10,749 nucleotides of DNA from Prosthecobacter sp. (GTDB lineage: Bacteria; Verrucomicrobiota; Verrucomicrobiia; Verrucomicrobiales; Verrucomicrobiaceae), in NCBI GenBank assembly GCA_020216965.1, contig JAIWOJ010000024.1, positions 1-10,749 of the forward strand, in the 5' to 3' direction. Below are positions 1 through 6,998 of the stretch, piece by piece. The translations under genes and the position numbers were made by a program. The notes below the pieces were generated by a model, which saw only the letters and a list, made by a program, of their open reading frames with translations, did no database searches and was not told the DNA's origin. Numbering within the stretch: position 1 is the stretch's first letter; the number at the start of each line of letters is the position of its first letter.

Positions 1-1124
1 GCAGCGACCTGCTCGGGCCGAAGATCGGCTTCAAGCAGCATGGCCAGTGCGGTGCATGGGTGAGCGACTACCTGCCACACACCGCCAAGATTGTCGATGA
101 AATCAGCCTCGTCACGACCTGCAAGACGGACCTCTTTAACCATGCTCCGGCGAAGCTTTTTATGAACACCGGCAGTGGCCTGTTTGGGCGTCCTAGCATG
201 GGGGCCTGGATCACTTATGGCTTGGGGAGTGAGTGTGATAACCTGCCTGGATTTGTGGTGCTACAAAGCGGGCCCCGTGGGCCGCGTGGGGGGGCAGTGC
301 TATGGGGCAGCGGTGTGCTGCCGACGACTTATCAAGGCGTGCCTCTGCGCAACCAGGGCGATCCCATCGTGAACCTTTCCACTCCCAGCGAGATCAGACC
401 TGCTCAGCAACGCGAAGTCGTGGACGCGGTGCGTGAACTCAACTTAAAGCGCCTGATCGAAACAGGTGACCAAGAGATCAACACCCGCATCAACGCCTAC
501 GAAATGGCCTTTAAGATGCAGACGAGTGCCCCCGAACTCATGGACACCAGTGGGGAGTCGCAGGCCACGCTCGACCTTTATGGCATCAAGGATCCGAAAG
601 AGACCACCTTTGCCAGGAACTGCCTTCTGGCGCGCCGCCTTGTCGAGCGTGGTGTCCGCTTTGTGCAGCTTTACGATACGAATTGGGATCACCATGGCGG
701 CCCCACGGAAAACCTGGAAAAACATTTGCCGGAAAAATGTCGCGACATTGACCAGGCCAGCGCTGCACTCGTCAAAGACCTCAAGCAACGTGGCCTCCTG
801 GACGAAACCATCGTCATCTGGGGTGGTGAATTTGGCCGCACGCCGATGGGGGAGGTGCGTGAGTCCACCGGGCGCAATCATCATATCGATGCATTCACCA
901 TGTGGTTCGCGGGGGGTGGTTTCAAAGGCGGCATCACTTACGGCCAGACTGATGAGTTCGGTTTTGGTGCCGTGGAGAATCCCGCCCACGTCCATGACAT
1001 CCATGCTACCATCCTTCACCAGCTCGGCATCGACCACGAAAAGCTGACGTTCCGTTCTCAAGGCCTCGATTTCCGCCTGACGGGTGTCGATCCCGCCAGG
1101 GTGATCCGACCCATCCTGGCCTGA
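1..1124 (+). CDS. DUF1501 family protein, 5'-truncated by window edge
   Basis: This is the C-terminal part of a DUF1501 protein, a secreted family related to the alkaline phosphatase/sulfatase fold and abundant in Planctomycetes and Verrucomicrobia. The open frame already runs at base 3 (codons reading SDLLGPKIGFKQHGQ), so the GTG at 60 is internal and the true start lies outside. About 374 codons are visible; I expect 70-100 more, including an export signal. Family hallmarks seen are FNHAPAKLFMNTGS, FGRPSMGAWITYGLGSE and LPGFVV in the first third, then likely metal-site motifs: DTNWDHHGG (675-701), GGEFGRTP (822-845), GRNHH, and HVHDIH (987-1004) near the C-terminus. The His and Asp pattern is intact, so the protein should be functional. 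The substrate is unknown. In this phylum DUF1501 genes usually follow a DUF1549/DUF1553 cytochrome-type gene, which would lie just upstream. The family call is firm; an enzymatic role is inference. Confidence 0.93.
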   Translation, partial: SDLLGPKIGFKQHGQCGAWVSDYLPHTAKIVDEISLVTTCKTDLFNHAPAKLFMNTGSGLFGRPSMGAWITYGLGSECDNLPGFVVLQSGPRGPRGGAVLWGSGVLPTTYQGVPLRNQGDPIVNLSTPSEIRPAQQREVVDAVRELNLKRLIETGDQEINTRINAYEMAFKMQTSAPELMDTSGESQATLDLYGIKDPKETTFARNCLLARRLVERGVRFVQLYDTNWDHHGGPTENLEKHLPEKCRDIDQASAALVKDLKQRGLLDETIVIWGGEFGRTPMGEVRESTGRNHHIDAFTMWFAGGGFKGGITYGQTDEFGFGAVENPAHVHDIHATILHQLGIDHEKLTFRSQGLDFRLTGVDPARVIRPILA

Positions 1125-1215
1125 CAAGTGGCTGCGGAGAGCATTTCTGAGGAAGCTCCCTCTTGCGAAAAGGGCGGTCTGCCCTAGCCTGCGCCCCCTT
1201 TTCCCACCCCCTGAC
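1125..1215 (+). promoter_or_regulatory. DUF1501-serA gap with weak possible promoter
   Basis: This 91-base gap holds TTGCGA (1163-1168) and TAGCCT (1185-1190), 16 bases apart, a poor match to a sigma-70 promoter for serA. A five-base-pair hairpin, AGGGC-GGTCT-GCCCT, lies at 1171-1185 but no T-run follows it, so it is not a convincing terminator. The 20 bases before the serA ATG are pyrimidine-rich (CCCCCTTTTCCCACCCCC) and hold no Shine-Dalgarno sequence. Whether serA is co-transcribed with the DUF1501 gene or has its own promoter cannot be decided from the sequence. Confidence 0.2.
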
Positions 1216-2826
1216 ATGGCCCAGAAATTCAAAATCCTCATCGCCGGCAACAACGACCCCATCTCGAGCAAAGGCATCGAGCTGCTCCAGGCGGAGCCTG
1301 CCTTTGAAGTCGTCGTGAACATGAATTTGAAAGAGGAAGCGGCGATGATTGAGGCATCGCGCGATGTTCATGCCATCATCGTGCGCTCGGGAGCCAAGGT
1401 CACAGCCAAGGTGCTGGAAGCGGCGGCAAATCTGAAAGTGGTGGGACGGGCAGGTGTCGGCGTCGATAACATCGATGTGCCGGTGGCCAGCAAACGGGGT
1501 GTGGTGGTGATGAATACCCCCGGCGGCAACACCATTTCCACCGCAGAACAGGCATTCACCCTCATGATGGCCCTAAGCCGCAAGACCCCGCAAGCTCATG
1601 CTACGATAGTTAGCGGGAAATGGGATCGCAAAAGCTTCCAAGGCACCGAGGTCTATGGCAAGACCCTAGTCGTGCTCGGCATGGGGCGCATTGGCGCAGA
1701 GTTTGCCAAACGTGCCAAGGCCTTTGGTATGCATGTGGTCGCCTATGATCCTTATCTCTCCAAAAACCGTGCCGAAAGCCTTGGGGTGACCCTCTGTGAA
1801 GATTTAGACGCCGCGATCGTGCAGGCAGACTACATCACGATGCACATGCCGCTCACGGCAGAGACAACGCACACGATCAATGCCAAGCGTCTCGCTAGCC
1901 TGAAAAAGAGCTGCCGCATCATCAACTGCGCGCGTGGCGGCCTGATTGACGATGCTGCTCTGGCCCAGGCCCTCACGGATGGAACCATCGCCGGGGCCGC
2001 CTTGGATGTGTTTGAAACAGAACCTCCGCCTGCAGATTACCCGCTGCTCAAGGCACCGAACACGGTCTTTACCCCGCACCTGGGGGCAAGCACGGAGGAG
2101 GCGCAGGAAAACGTCGGCATTGAGATCGCCGAGGTCATCAAGGCCCATCTGCTGCATGGCACCGTTGTCAATGCCGTGAACATGCCCAACGTCGATCCCA
2201 AGGTGCTTGCCGAGATCGGCCCGTTCCTGAAGTTTGGCGAACTCCTGGGCCGCCTCGTCTCTCAAATCGCTCCCTCCAGGGCCAATGTCGTGCGCATCAA
2301 CTACAGCGGCAAAGTTGGCAGTGGGGACACCACCCTCATTTCCCGCGCTGTGCTCAAAGGCTTCCTGGAGCGAGCGGTAGGGGCTGAGCAGGTCAACTAC
2401 ATCAACGCCACGGGCGTGGCCGAGAATCTTGGCCTACGCCTGACGGAGAGCCGTCTGCCTGAGGCCAGTCTTTTCACCGACCTGATTGAAGTCATCGTCC
2501 GTTCTGAAGGGGAGACCGCTAGCATCGCCGGCACCTTCTTTGGCGGAGAACCGCGCATCGTGAAGGTCAATGACCGCCACATCGAGACACGCCCAGAAGG
2601 CACCCTGCTCTTCATCGAAAACCAGGACCGCCCAGGCATGATCGCCGCCTACAGCAGCATCCTTGGCAAAAACCAGGTCAACATTGCTGACATGAGCCTC
2701 AGCCGGAACAAGGAAGGTGGCACAGCCCTTACGCTCCTTACCCTGGACTCCACGCCGCCAGCTAGTGTGCTGGCAGAGCTGGAAAAAGTGCCAGGCATCG
2801 TCCGCGTGCACTGCGTGGTCGTCTAA
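1216..2826 (+). CDS. serA: D-3-phosphoglycerate dehydrogenase, long form with ASB and ACT domains
   Basis: This is the cytosolic enzyme that oxidises 3-phosphoglycerate to 3-phosphohydroxypyruvate with NAD+, the first step of serine synthesis. The 536 residues match the long form of the family (about 525-535). Order of domains: split substrate-binding domain (about 4-100 and 286-318), NAD-binding Rossmann domain (about 101-285) with GMGRIG at 155-160, an ASB-type intervening domain (about 325-450; GKVGSGDTTLISRAVLKGFL, VNYINA), and an ACT domain (about 462-534; LLFIENQDRPGMIAAYSSIL). The catalytic set is present: Arg240 in CARGG, Glu269 in DVFETEP, His288 in HLGAS. The ATG at 1216 is the best start because the substrate domain begins directly after it, although no Shine-Dalgarno is visible. 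The ACT domain suggests allosteric control, often by serine in this family. It follows the DUF1501 gene by 91 bases with no evident functional link. Confidence 0.97.
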   Translation: MAQKFKILIAGNNDPISSKGIELLQAEPAFEVVVNMNLKEEAAMIEASRDVHAIIVRSGAKVTAKVLEAAANLKVVGRAGVGVDNIDVPVASKRGVVVMNTPGGNTISTAEQAFTLMMALSRKTPQAHATIVSGKWDRKSFQGTEVYGKTLVVLGMGRIGAEFAKRAKAFGMHVVAYDPYLSKNRAESLGVTLCEDLDAAIVQADYITMHMPLTAETTHTINAKRLASLKKSCRIINCARGGLIDDAALAQALTDGTIAGAALDVFETEPPPADYPLLKAPNTVFTPHLGASTEEAQENVGIEIAEVIKAHLLHGTVVNAVNMPNVDPKVLAEIGPFLKFGELLGRLVSQIAPSRANVVRINYSGKVGSGDTTLISRAVLKGFLERAVGAEQVNYINATGVAENLGLRLTESRLPEASLFTDLIEVIVRSEGETASIAGTFFGGEPRIVKVNDRHIETRPEGTLLFIENQDRPGMIAAYSSILGKNQVNIADMSLSRNKEGGTALTLLTLDSTPPASVLAELEKVPGIVRVHCVVV

Positions 2827-2842
2827 AGAACAATGACGGCCA

Positions 2843-3286
2843 TCACGAGCCGACGGTGGTGCTGACAAAGGAGCGGATGTCAAAGTCATCCGCTACCCTC
2901 TCTGCCTGCCAGCGTCCGTCAGCGTTGAGACGGAAAGTGCCGATCCAGCGTTGGTGCCAAGACTCCGGCTCAATCATGCTGAGGTGTCTCCTGCCATTGA
3001 TCTCGTAAAGATGGTAGGATTCCCCGACCACCGGTTCAAAGCCGAATTGAGATTCGTAGATCAGCTTATTCCAGTTAAAGGCATCGATCACCTTCAGGTA
3101 AGCTTCACGCAACTCCACAAGCTCTTGCTGCAATTCACGCTCCACACGCGTGATGCCGCGACTTTTGAAGTTCGTGAGATCCTGTGGGATGATTTTTGCC
3201 GCTAGCCGAGAGGATGGGTAGGGCAGGTAGTTCGTCCTGGATTCCGTCTGGGACAGGTCTTGGTTGATGGGGTCTGGCTGGCTCAT
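2843..3286 (-). CDS. DUF2452 domain-containing protein
   Basis: This small, soluble-looking protein of 147 residues has unknown function. I recognise the DUF2452 family by its pattern: PYPSSRLAAKI near residues 22-31, FKSRGITRVERELQQE at 40-55 leading into a helical stretch to about residue 70, FNWNKLIYESQFGFEPVVGE at 70-89, YHLY at 91-94, LSMIEPESW at 102-110, and FRLNADGRW at 118-126. The length is normal for bacterial members. No signal peptide or membrane segment is visible. The ATG at 3286 is the only reasonable start: upstream in frame there is no other start codon before a TGA at about 3341. There is no Shine-Dalgarno before it, but its ATG overlaps the stop of the upstream 60-codon ORF in an ATGA arrangement, which suggests translational coupling. 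It converges with serA, leaving 16 bases between the stops, so no separate terminator fits there. The family call is confident; the function is unknown. Confidence 0.88.
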   Translation of the reverse strand: MSQPDPINQDLSQTESRTNYLPYPSSRLAAKIIPQDLTNFKSRGITRVERELQQELVELREAYLKVIDAFNWNKLIYESQFGFEPVVGESYHLYEINGRRHLSMIEPESWHQRWIGTFRLNADGRWQAERVADDFDIRSFVSTTVGS

Positions 3287-3465
3287 GAATTCGGGAGTGA
3301 AGCAGCTACGCTCCCCACTAGGAGAAAGCTCACAGATTCCTCAAAGGCCCGCCCCAGAGCCCAGAGTTCACGCTTCAAAATGGCAGGGACTGTTGCGACA
3401 GGAATCCCATGGTGAGCAGGTTTTTTTAGGCGCTCGGAGGATAGGGCGGGCTCAGTGCTCGTCAT
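3283..3465 (-). CDS. Candidate small overlapping gene, unknown function
   Basis: This 60-codon ORF has no family I recognise. Its case rests on position. Its ATG lies inside the last codons of the heme-protein gene (14-base overlap), and its TGA overlaps the DUF2452 ATG as ATGA, so it would bridge the two genes by translational coupling. GGTGA lies three bases before its ATG and could pair with the 3' end of 16S rRNA. The product has a charged first third (SERLKKPAHH), a likely helix around residues 28-45, and a mildly hydrophobic stretch FLLVGSVAASL at 47-57, too short for a confident membrane helix. Third-position GC is roughly half, lower than in the neighbouring genes, which argues against strong coding constraint. 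An A7 run (3421-3427 as T7 on +) lies within it. It may instead be an untranslated spacer that happens to be open. Confidence 0.4.
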   Translation of the reverse strand: MTSTEPALSSERLKKPAHHGIPVATVPAILKRELWALGRAFEESVSFLLVGSVAASLPNS

Positions 3466-6400
3466 TTTTCACCGTCTTGCTCTTGCCGGGCTTGAGACTG
3501 CTGAGGTAGGCGACGACATCGCGCACTTCGGCGGCGGTGAGGATGCCGAGCATGGGGGGCATCATGGAGACAGGTGGGGTCTGCATGGTGATCTGCGCGC
3601 GGGGGAGTTTTTTCTCGGTGCCGTCGGCCAGGCGCAGGGTGAGGGTGGTCTTGTCCTCCTTGTAGAGGGCACCGGCGTGGTTGGTGCCGTCCTTCAGGGT
3701 CACGGAGACGAGCCCGTAGCCGGGCACGATCTTGGCGACGGGGTTGAGCAGGCTTTCCAGCAGCTCGGCCTTGCTGCGCTGGCCGCCGATGTTTTTTAAC
3801 ACTGGACCCACCTGGCTGCCTTCTTTGGCTTCGACGGTGTGGCAGGCAAGGCAGTTGGCACCGAGATGGTTGGTGACGATCTCGCGGCCGTTGGCGATGC
3901 TGCCGCCTTCGATCAAATCATCGCGCGGCGCGGAGGTGCGGCTCTGCTGGTAGGTGGCCAGGCGTTCGGCCAGGGCGGGGAAGGCGGCAGCGGCCTCCAG
4001 CACGTCCAGCTTTAGGCCAGGCTCCACCTTGCCAGCAGCTAGGCGCTGCAGCCAGGTGTCCATGAGCGTTTCAGCAGGCTTGTTTTGCAGGCTGGGCAAG
4101 AGCTTCAGGGCGGTCTGTTTTTCCATGAGGGTGCCCTGCTCCAGCACGCGGGAGGCCTCTGCCACGGAGCGGTCTTGCTGGTGGGCAAAGGTCTGCGCCA
4201 GGGCTTCCAGCCGTAGTTCCTGAGGAGAGGCATTTTCGGCGGCGAGTGCCAGACTGGCGGCAAAGGCGGGCTCTTTCGCGTGCTGAGCTGCCATGAGGCG
4301 GAGCGCGCCGACACGCAGGCCGGGGCTGGCGGCGGTATCGGCGATGATGCTGCCGAGGGCAGTGGCTTCGACGTTGAGTTCAAAAGTGACCATGAGCTCG
4401 ATGCCGGCGGTTTTCAGAGCTGGGTCAGTGAGCGCGAGCAACTGCGCGACGTGGGGCTGGATGACGGCGGCGATGGCGGCCTTGTCTCGCGGAGGGTAGG
4501 CGCGGTTCACGCCGTCCACGCGGTCAAGGCGCGGGGGTTCCGTAAACGCGAGCAAGGCGGCAAATGCCTCCTGAGACCCGCTGAGGGCGGTGGTGAGTAG
4601 GCGGCGGGCGTTTTCTTCCTGGCCGAGGCGGAGGTTGGCGTTCAGCGCGCGGCGCGTGGTCATTTCTGAGGGCGTCTTCTTCGTGTCCACCAGGGCGGCC
4701 AGGGCGGGCAGGCCGGCGGGGATGCCGGTGTCATCATGGATGGCACGCGCGGCTTCATCGACGATGGCGGCATTGGCATCTTCCAGTGCTTTGACGATGA
4801 GCGGTGAATGCTGACGGGCGAGGGCGAGCGTGGCGCAGAGGCGGGTGTTCTGATCTGCATCCCCCAGGCGGGCGGCCAGGTCTTCCGCAGTGCAGGCACC
4901 GGAGAGGCCGGTGACGGCGGCATGGCGCAGCCAGGCATCCGCGCCGTCCTTCGCCGCCATCTTCCAGAGGGCTGGCGCGGCGTTGGCGAGCTTCAGCTTG
5001 CCTGCGGCGATGGCGGCATGGAAGCGCACGCGCATGTTTTCAGAGGCCACCCAGCCTGCGACTCTGCCTCGGCTGGCTTCCCCAGCCTTTACGGGGGCGT
5101 CTCCGATGATTTTGGCGAGCTGAGCCTGCAGTTCAGCATCCGGGGTGGTGAGCGCGGGCTGCAGCAGGGCGTCGTCCGTCTTTCCCCGGCGGAGGCCGAT
5201 GCCGATGCCCCAGGCGGCGTGGACCCTGGCAAGCAGGGGGGCATCCGCATCTGCCAGCACGGTGGCGAGGGTCTGCCAGGCGTCTCTGGCGGCCAGTTGA
5301 AGCTGCGCGCCTAAGCGCACGCGCTGGTCGGCATGGCCTAACAGAGTCTTCAAAGTGTCGATGCTGCTGTCTTGGAAGCCTGCGCTGAGCAGCCGCTGTG
5401 TTTCAGCCCGGGCGGGATTGGGCTTATCCTCATCGACACGCCAGATGGCACCTTTTTCATCCAGCGGATAGCCGCCAACCCAGTCCGCCATGTAGAGCGC
5501 GCCATCCGGGCCGAAGCTGAGGCCGATGCCCATGATGCCGCTATTGATGAGGCGCGGGCGGCTCATTTCAAAGGCGCTGCCTTTCGGGCTGATGGTGAAG
5601 GCCTCCATCTTTCCAGAGGGGAACTGGTCGAGGATGAAGTGGCCTTTCAAACGCGCGCCAAGGGCGGTGCCGGGCTCGTGGATAAAGCCAGCGGGGCCGT
5701 TGGAGTAGTTTGCCAGCGGCGGTGTGATGAAGAGGGGCGTAGGCGCGTTCGCCAGAATGCTGTCTGAGGACTTCGCTCGCAGAGCGGTGTCTGCGCCTAC
5801 GGGAGGTGCTTGCCAGATCCCCTCGCGCATCCAGCGGCTTTCGGCCTTCATGTATTGGTGGGCGCAGCGCCAGCCGGAATCGCTCTGCTCGGTGATGTAA
5901 ACGAAGCGCTCCTTTTCGCCGGGCAAGTCGGCGTCGTTGTCCACGCCGAAGATGTTGCCGAAGTCATCGAAAGCGATCTCCTGCACATTGCGCAGGCCGT
6001 GGGCAAAGACCTCGAAGTCGCTGCCATCAGGCTCCACGCGCATCACGGCACCTTCATGGGGGTAAAACCAATGCCTGCCCTCCTTGCTGGTCACGTTCAC
6101 GCCTTTGTCGCCGATGCTCCAGTAAATGCGGCCATCGGGGCCGAGGCGGGGGCCGTGCATATCATGCCCGGCATACGCGATGTGCATGCCGAAGCCGTGG
6201 ACGACGACTTCCCGCACATCCGCCACGCCATCGTCATCGGTGTCCTTCAGCCGCCACAGATCGGGCGCGATGGTGGCATAGACCCAGCCATCATGGTAAA
6301 GGACGCCCGCCGCGATGCCGGTGACCTCTGTGTTGAAGCCTTCAGCGAAAACGGTCATCTTGTCTGCCGTGCCGTCGCCGTCGGTGTCGCGGAGTTGGTA

Positions 6401-6757
6401 GATGCGCTCGCTGTGAACGGTGAGGTCCTTCCAATCAATGGAGCCATCCTTGTTGTGGTCCTTCAGCCCACCGCGTGGCAGGCGGAGTTTTCCAGGGGCC
6501 AGCTCGCGCTTCAGGAACTCGCGCTTCTCCTCCACGCTGCTTAGGCCCACATCATCGGTGATCCACATCGGGTGCTCGCGGATGTCGAGGTCGGCCGCCT
6601 TGCGGCGCGTGGTGGCAGCCACATAGACGCGGCCTTTTTCATCCACAGTGCAGGCGACGGGATCAGGCACGTTCAGGCTGCCGGACCAGCGGTGTAGGGT
6701 GACCTCGGCGGCGGTGGCGGCCTGGGCGATGAGGAGGCTGAGAAAGAGGGGGCGCAT
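3452..6757 (-). CDS. PVC-type heme-binding CxxCH protein (TIGR02604 propeller, HEAT repeats, TIGR02603 heme domain)
   Basis: This is an exported 1101-residue protein of a class typical of Planctomycetes and Verrucomicrobia, usually described as a putative membrane-bound dehydrogenase. Domains in order: a signal peptide (MRPLFLSLLIAQAATAA, cleavage near residue 17); a TIGR02604-type six-bladed propeller (about 28-445; LRNVQEIAFDDFGNIF, NYSNGPAGF, FGPDGALYMADWVGGY); an alanine-rich helical HEAT-like array (about 455-955); and a c-type heme domain (about 962-1092) with CLACH at 969-973 and a probable distal Met among Met1065-Met1069 in SMMPPML. Acidic DxDxDG loops at 100-111, 124-135 and 172-183 look like calcium sites. 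The role is inferred as oxidation of a sugar-like substrate with electron transfer through the heme; the substrate is unknown. No Shine-Dalgarno precedes the ATG at 6757. Residues 320-340 come from a palindromic insert and look extra to the family. A propeller gene lies 241 bases upstream on the same strand. Confidence 0.94.
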   Translation of the reverse strand: MRPLFLSLLIAQAATAAEVTLHRWSGSLNVPDPVACTVDEKGRVYVAATTRRKAADLDIREHPMWITDDVGLSSVEEKREFLKRELAPGKLRLPRGGLKDHNKDGSIDWKDLTVHSERIYQLRDTDGDGTADKMTVFAEGFNTEVTGIAAGVLYHDGWVYATIAPDLWRLKDTDDDGVADVREVVVHGFGMHIAYAGHDMHGPRLGPDGRIYWSIGDKGVNVTSKEGRHWFYPHEGAVMRVEPDGSDFEVFAHGLRNVQEIAFDDFGNIFGVDNDADLPGEKERFVYITEQSDSGWRCAHQYMKAESRWMREGIWQAPPVGADTALRAKSSDSILANAPTPLFITPPLANYSNGPAGFIHEPGTALGARLKGHFILDQFPSGKMEAFTISPKGSAFEMSRPRLINSGIMGIGLSFGPDGALYMADWVGGYPLDEKGAIWRVDEDKPNPARAETQRLLSAGFQDSSIDTLKTLLGHADQRVRLGAQLQLAARDAWQTLATVLADADAPLLARVHAAWGIGIGLRRGKTDDALLQPALTTPDAELQAQLAKIIGDAPVKAGEASRGRVAGWVASENMRVRFHAAIAAGKLKLANAAPALWKMAAKDGADAWLRHAAVTGLSGACTAEDLAARLGDADQNTRLCATLALARQHSPLIVKALEDANAAIVDEAARAIHDDTGIPAGLPALAALVDTKKTPSEMTTRRALNANLRLGQEENARRLLTTALSGSQEAFAALLAFTEPPRLDRVDGVNRAYPPRDKAAIAAVIQPHVAQLLALTDPALKTAGIELMVTFELNVEATALGSIIADTAASPGLRVGALRLMAAQHAKEPAFAASLALAAENASPQELRLEALAQTFAHQQDRSVAEASRVLEQGTLMEKQTALKLLPSLQNKPAETLMDTWLQRLAAGKVEPGLKLDVLEAAAAFPALAERLATYQQSRTSAPRDDLIEGGSIANGREIVTNHLGANCLACHTVEAKEGSQVGPVLKNIGGQRSKAELLESLLNPVAKIVPGYGLVSVTLKDGTNHAGALYKEDKTTLTLRLADGTEKKLPRAQITMQTPPVSMMPPMLGILTAAEVRDVVAYLSSLKPGKSKTVKNDEH
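5738..5801. repeat. Palindrome-ended element embedded in a coding region
   Basis: The 64-base stretch begins with CGTAGGCGC (5738-5746) and ends with its exact reverse complement GCGCCTACG (5793-5801). Inside are two more small hairpins: CGCTC-GCA-GAGCG (5774-5786, perfect) and CAGA-ATGCTG-TCTG (5753-5766), so the whole can fold as a multi-branched structure. It is read in frame on the - strand as residues 320-340 of the heme-binding protein (GADTALRAK... ending ...SILANAPT). Those residues fall between the tryptophan-rich REGIWQAP segment and LFITPPLANYSNG, where the relatives I remember have a shorter link. I infer a small mobile or REP-like palindrome that was inserted and tolerated. No clear target duplication is visible. 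Confidence 0.55.
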
Positions 6758-6905
6758 GAAAGCATGATGGTGCGCAGATGGCGGGAAGTTTCCAGCGCGC
6801 AGTGCAGGCGCAGAGGCAACGAATCACATGTCTCTCGTGACTTTTCTCCTGCTATGGAAAGCCAGGATGGGGCTGATTATGATTGGAATCCAAGGGATGG
6901 AAGAT

Positions 6906-6966
6906 GGGGCGGGGACACAGGTTCAGCCGGGATGCGGAAGCTATGGCAGACAAGAGTGTCCGCCCC
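6906..6966. repeat. Intergenic imperfect inverted repeat, possible dispersed element
   Basis: In the 241-base gap between the propeller and heme-protein genes (6758-6998), GGGGC-GG-GGACAC (6906-6918) pairs with GTGTCCGCCCC (6956-6966): 11 base pairs with a two-base bulge and a 37-base loop. No T-run follows on either strand, so a terminator is unlikely. Read on the - strand the segment begins GGGGCGGACAC, which resembles the GGCGCAGACAC end of the intragenic palindrome at 5738-5801, hinting at related elements. The rest of the gap holds a possible -10 for the heme-protein gene on the - strand (CATAAT, 6881-6876) with no good -35, and a five-base-arm palindrome TTGGAATCCAA at 6883-6893. No gene is evident in the gap. 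Confidence 0.45.
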
Positions 6967-6998
6967 ACGGAGAGCTTCGGCATCTGGGTTTAAGGCTC

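Noticed and set aside
444..1322. A 292-codon open frame on the - strand across DUF1501 and the serA start
   Set aside because: It is antisense to two genes with clear family motifs, with no domain or start signal of its own.
2841..2861. Possible hairpin CATCAC / GTGGTG at the serA-DUF2452 junction as a terminator
   Set aside because: Six pairs with one G-U wobble, no T-run, and it lies largely within the DUF2452 coding end.
5810..6544. A 244-codon open frame on the + strand (also 4808-5314)
   Set aside because: Antisense shadow of the heme-protein gene; the composition mirrors the real coding strand and no family pattern is seen.
6876..6881. CATAAT on the - strand as the -10 of the heme-protein promoter
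   Set aside because: No acceptable -35 at 16-18 bases; a single hexamer match in 241 bases is weak, so it is only mentioned in the gap description.
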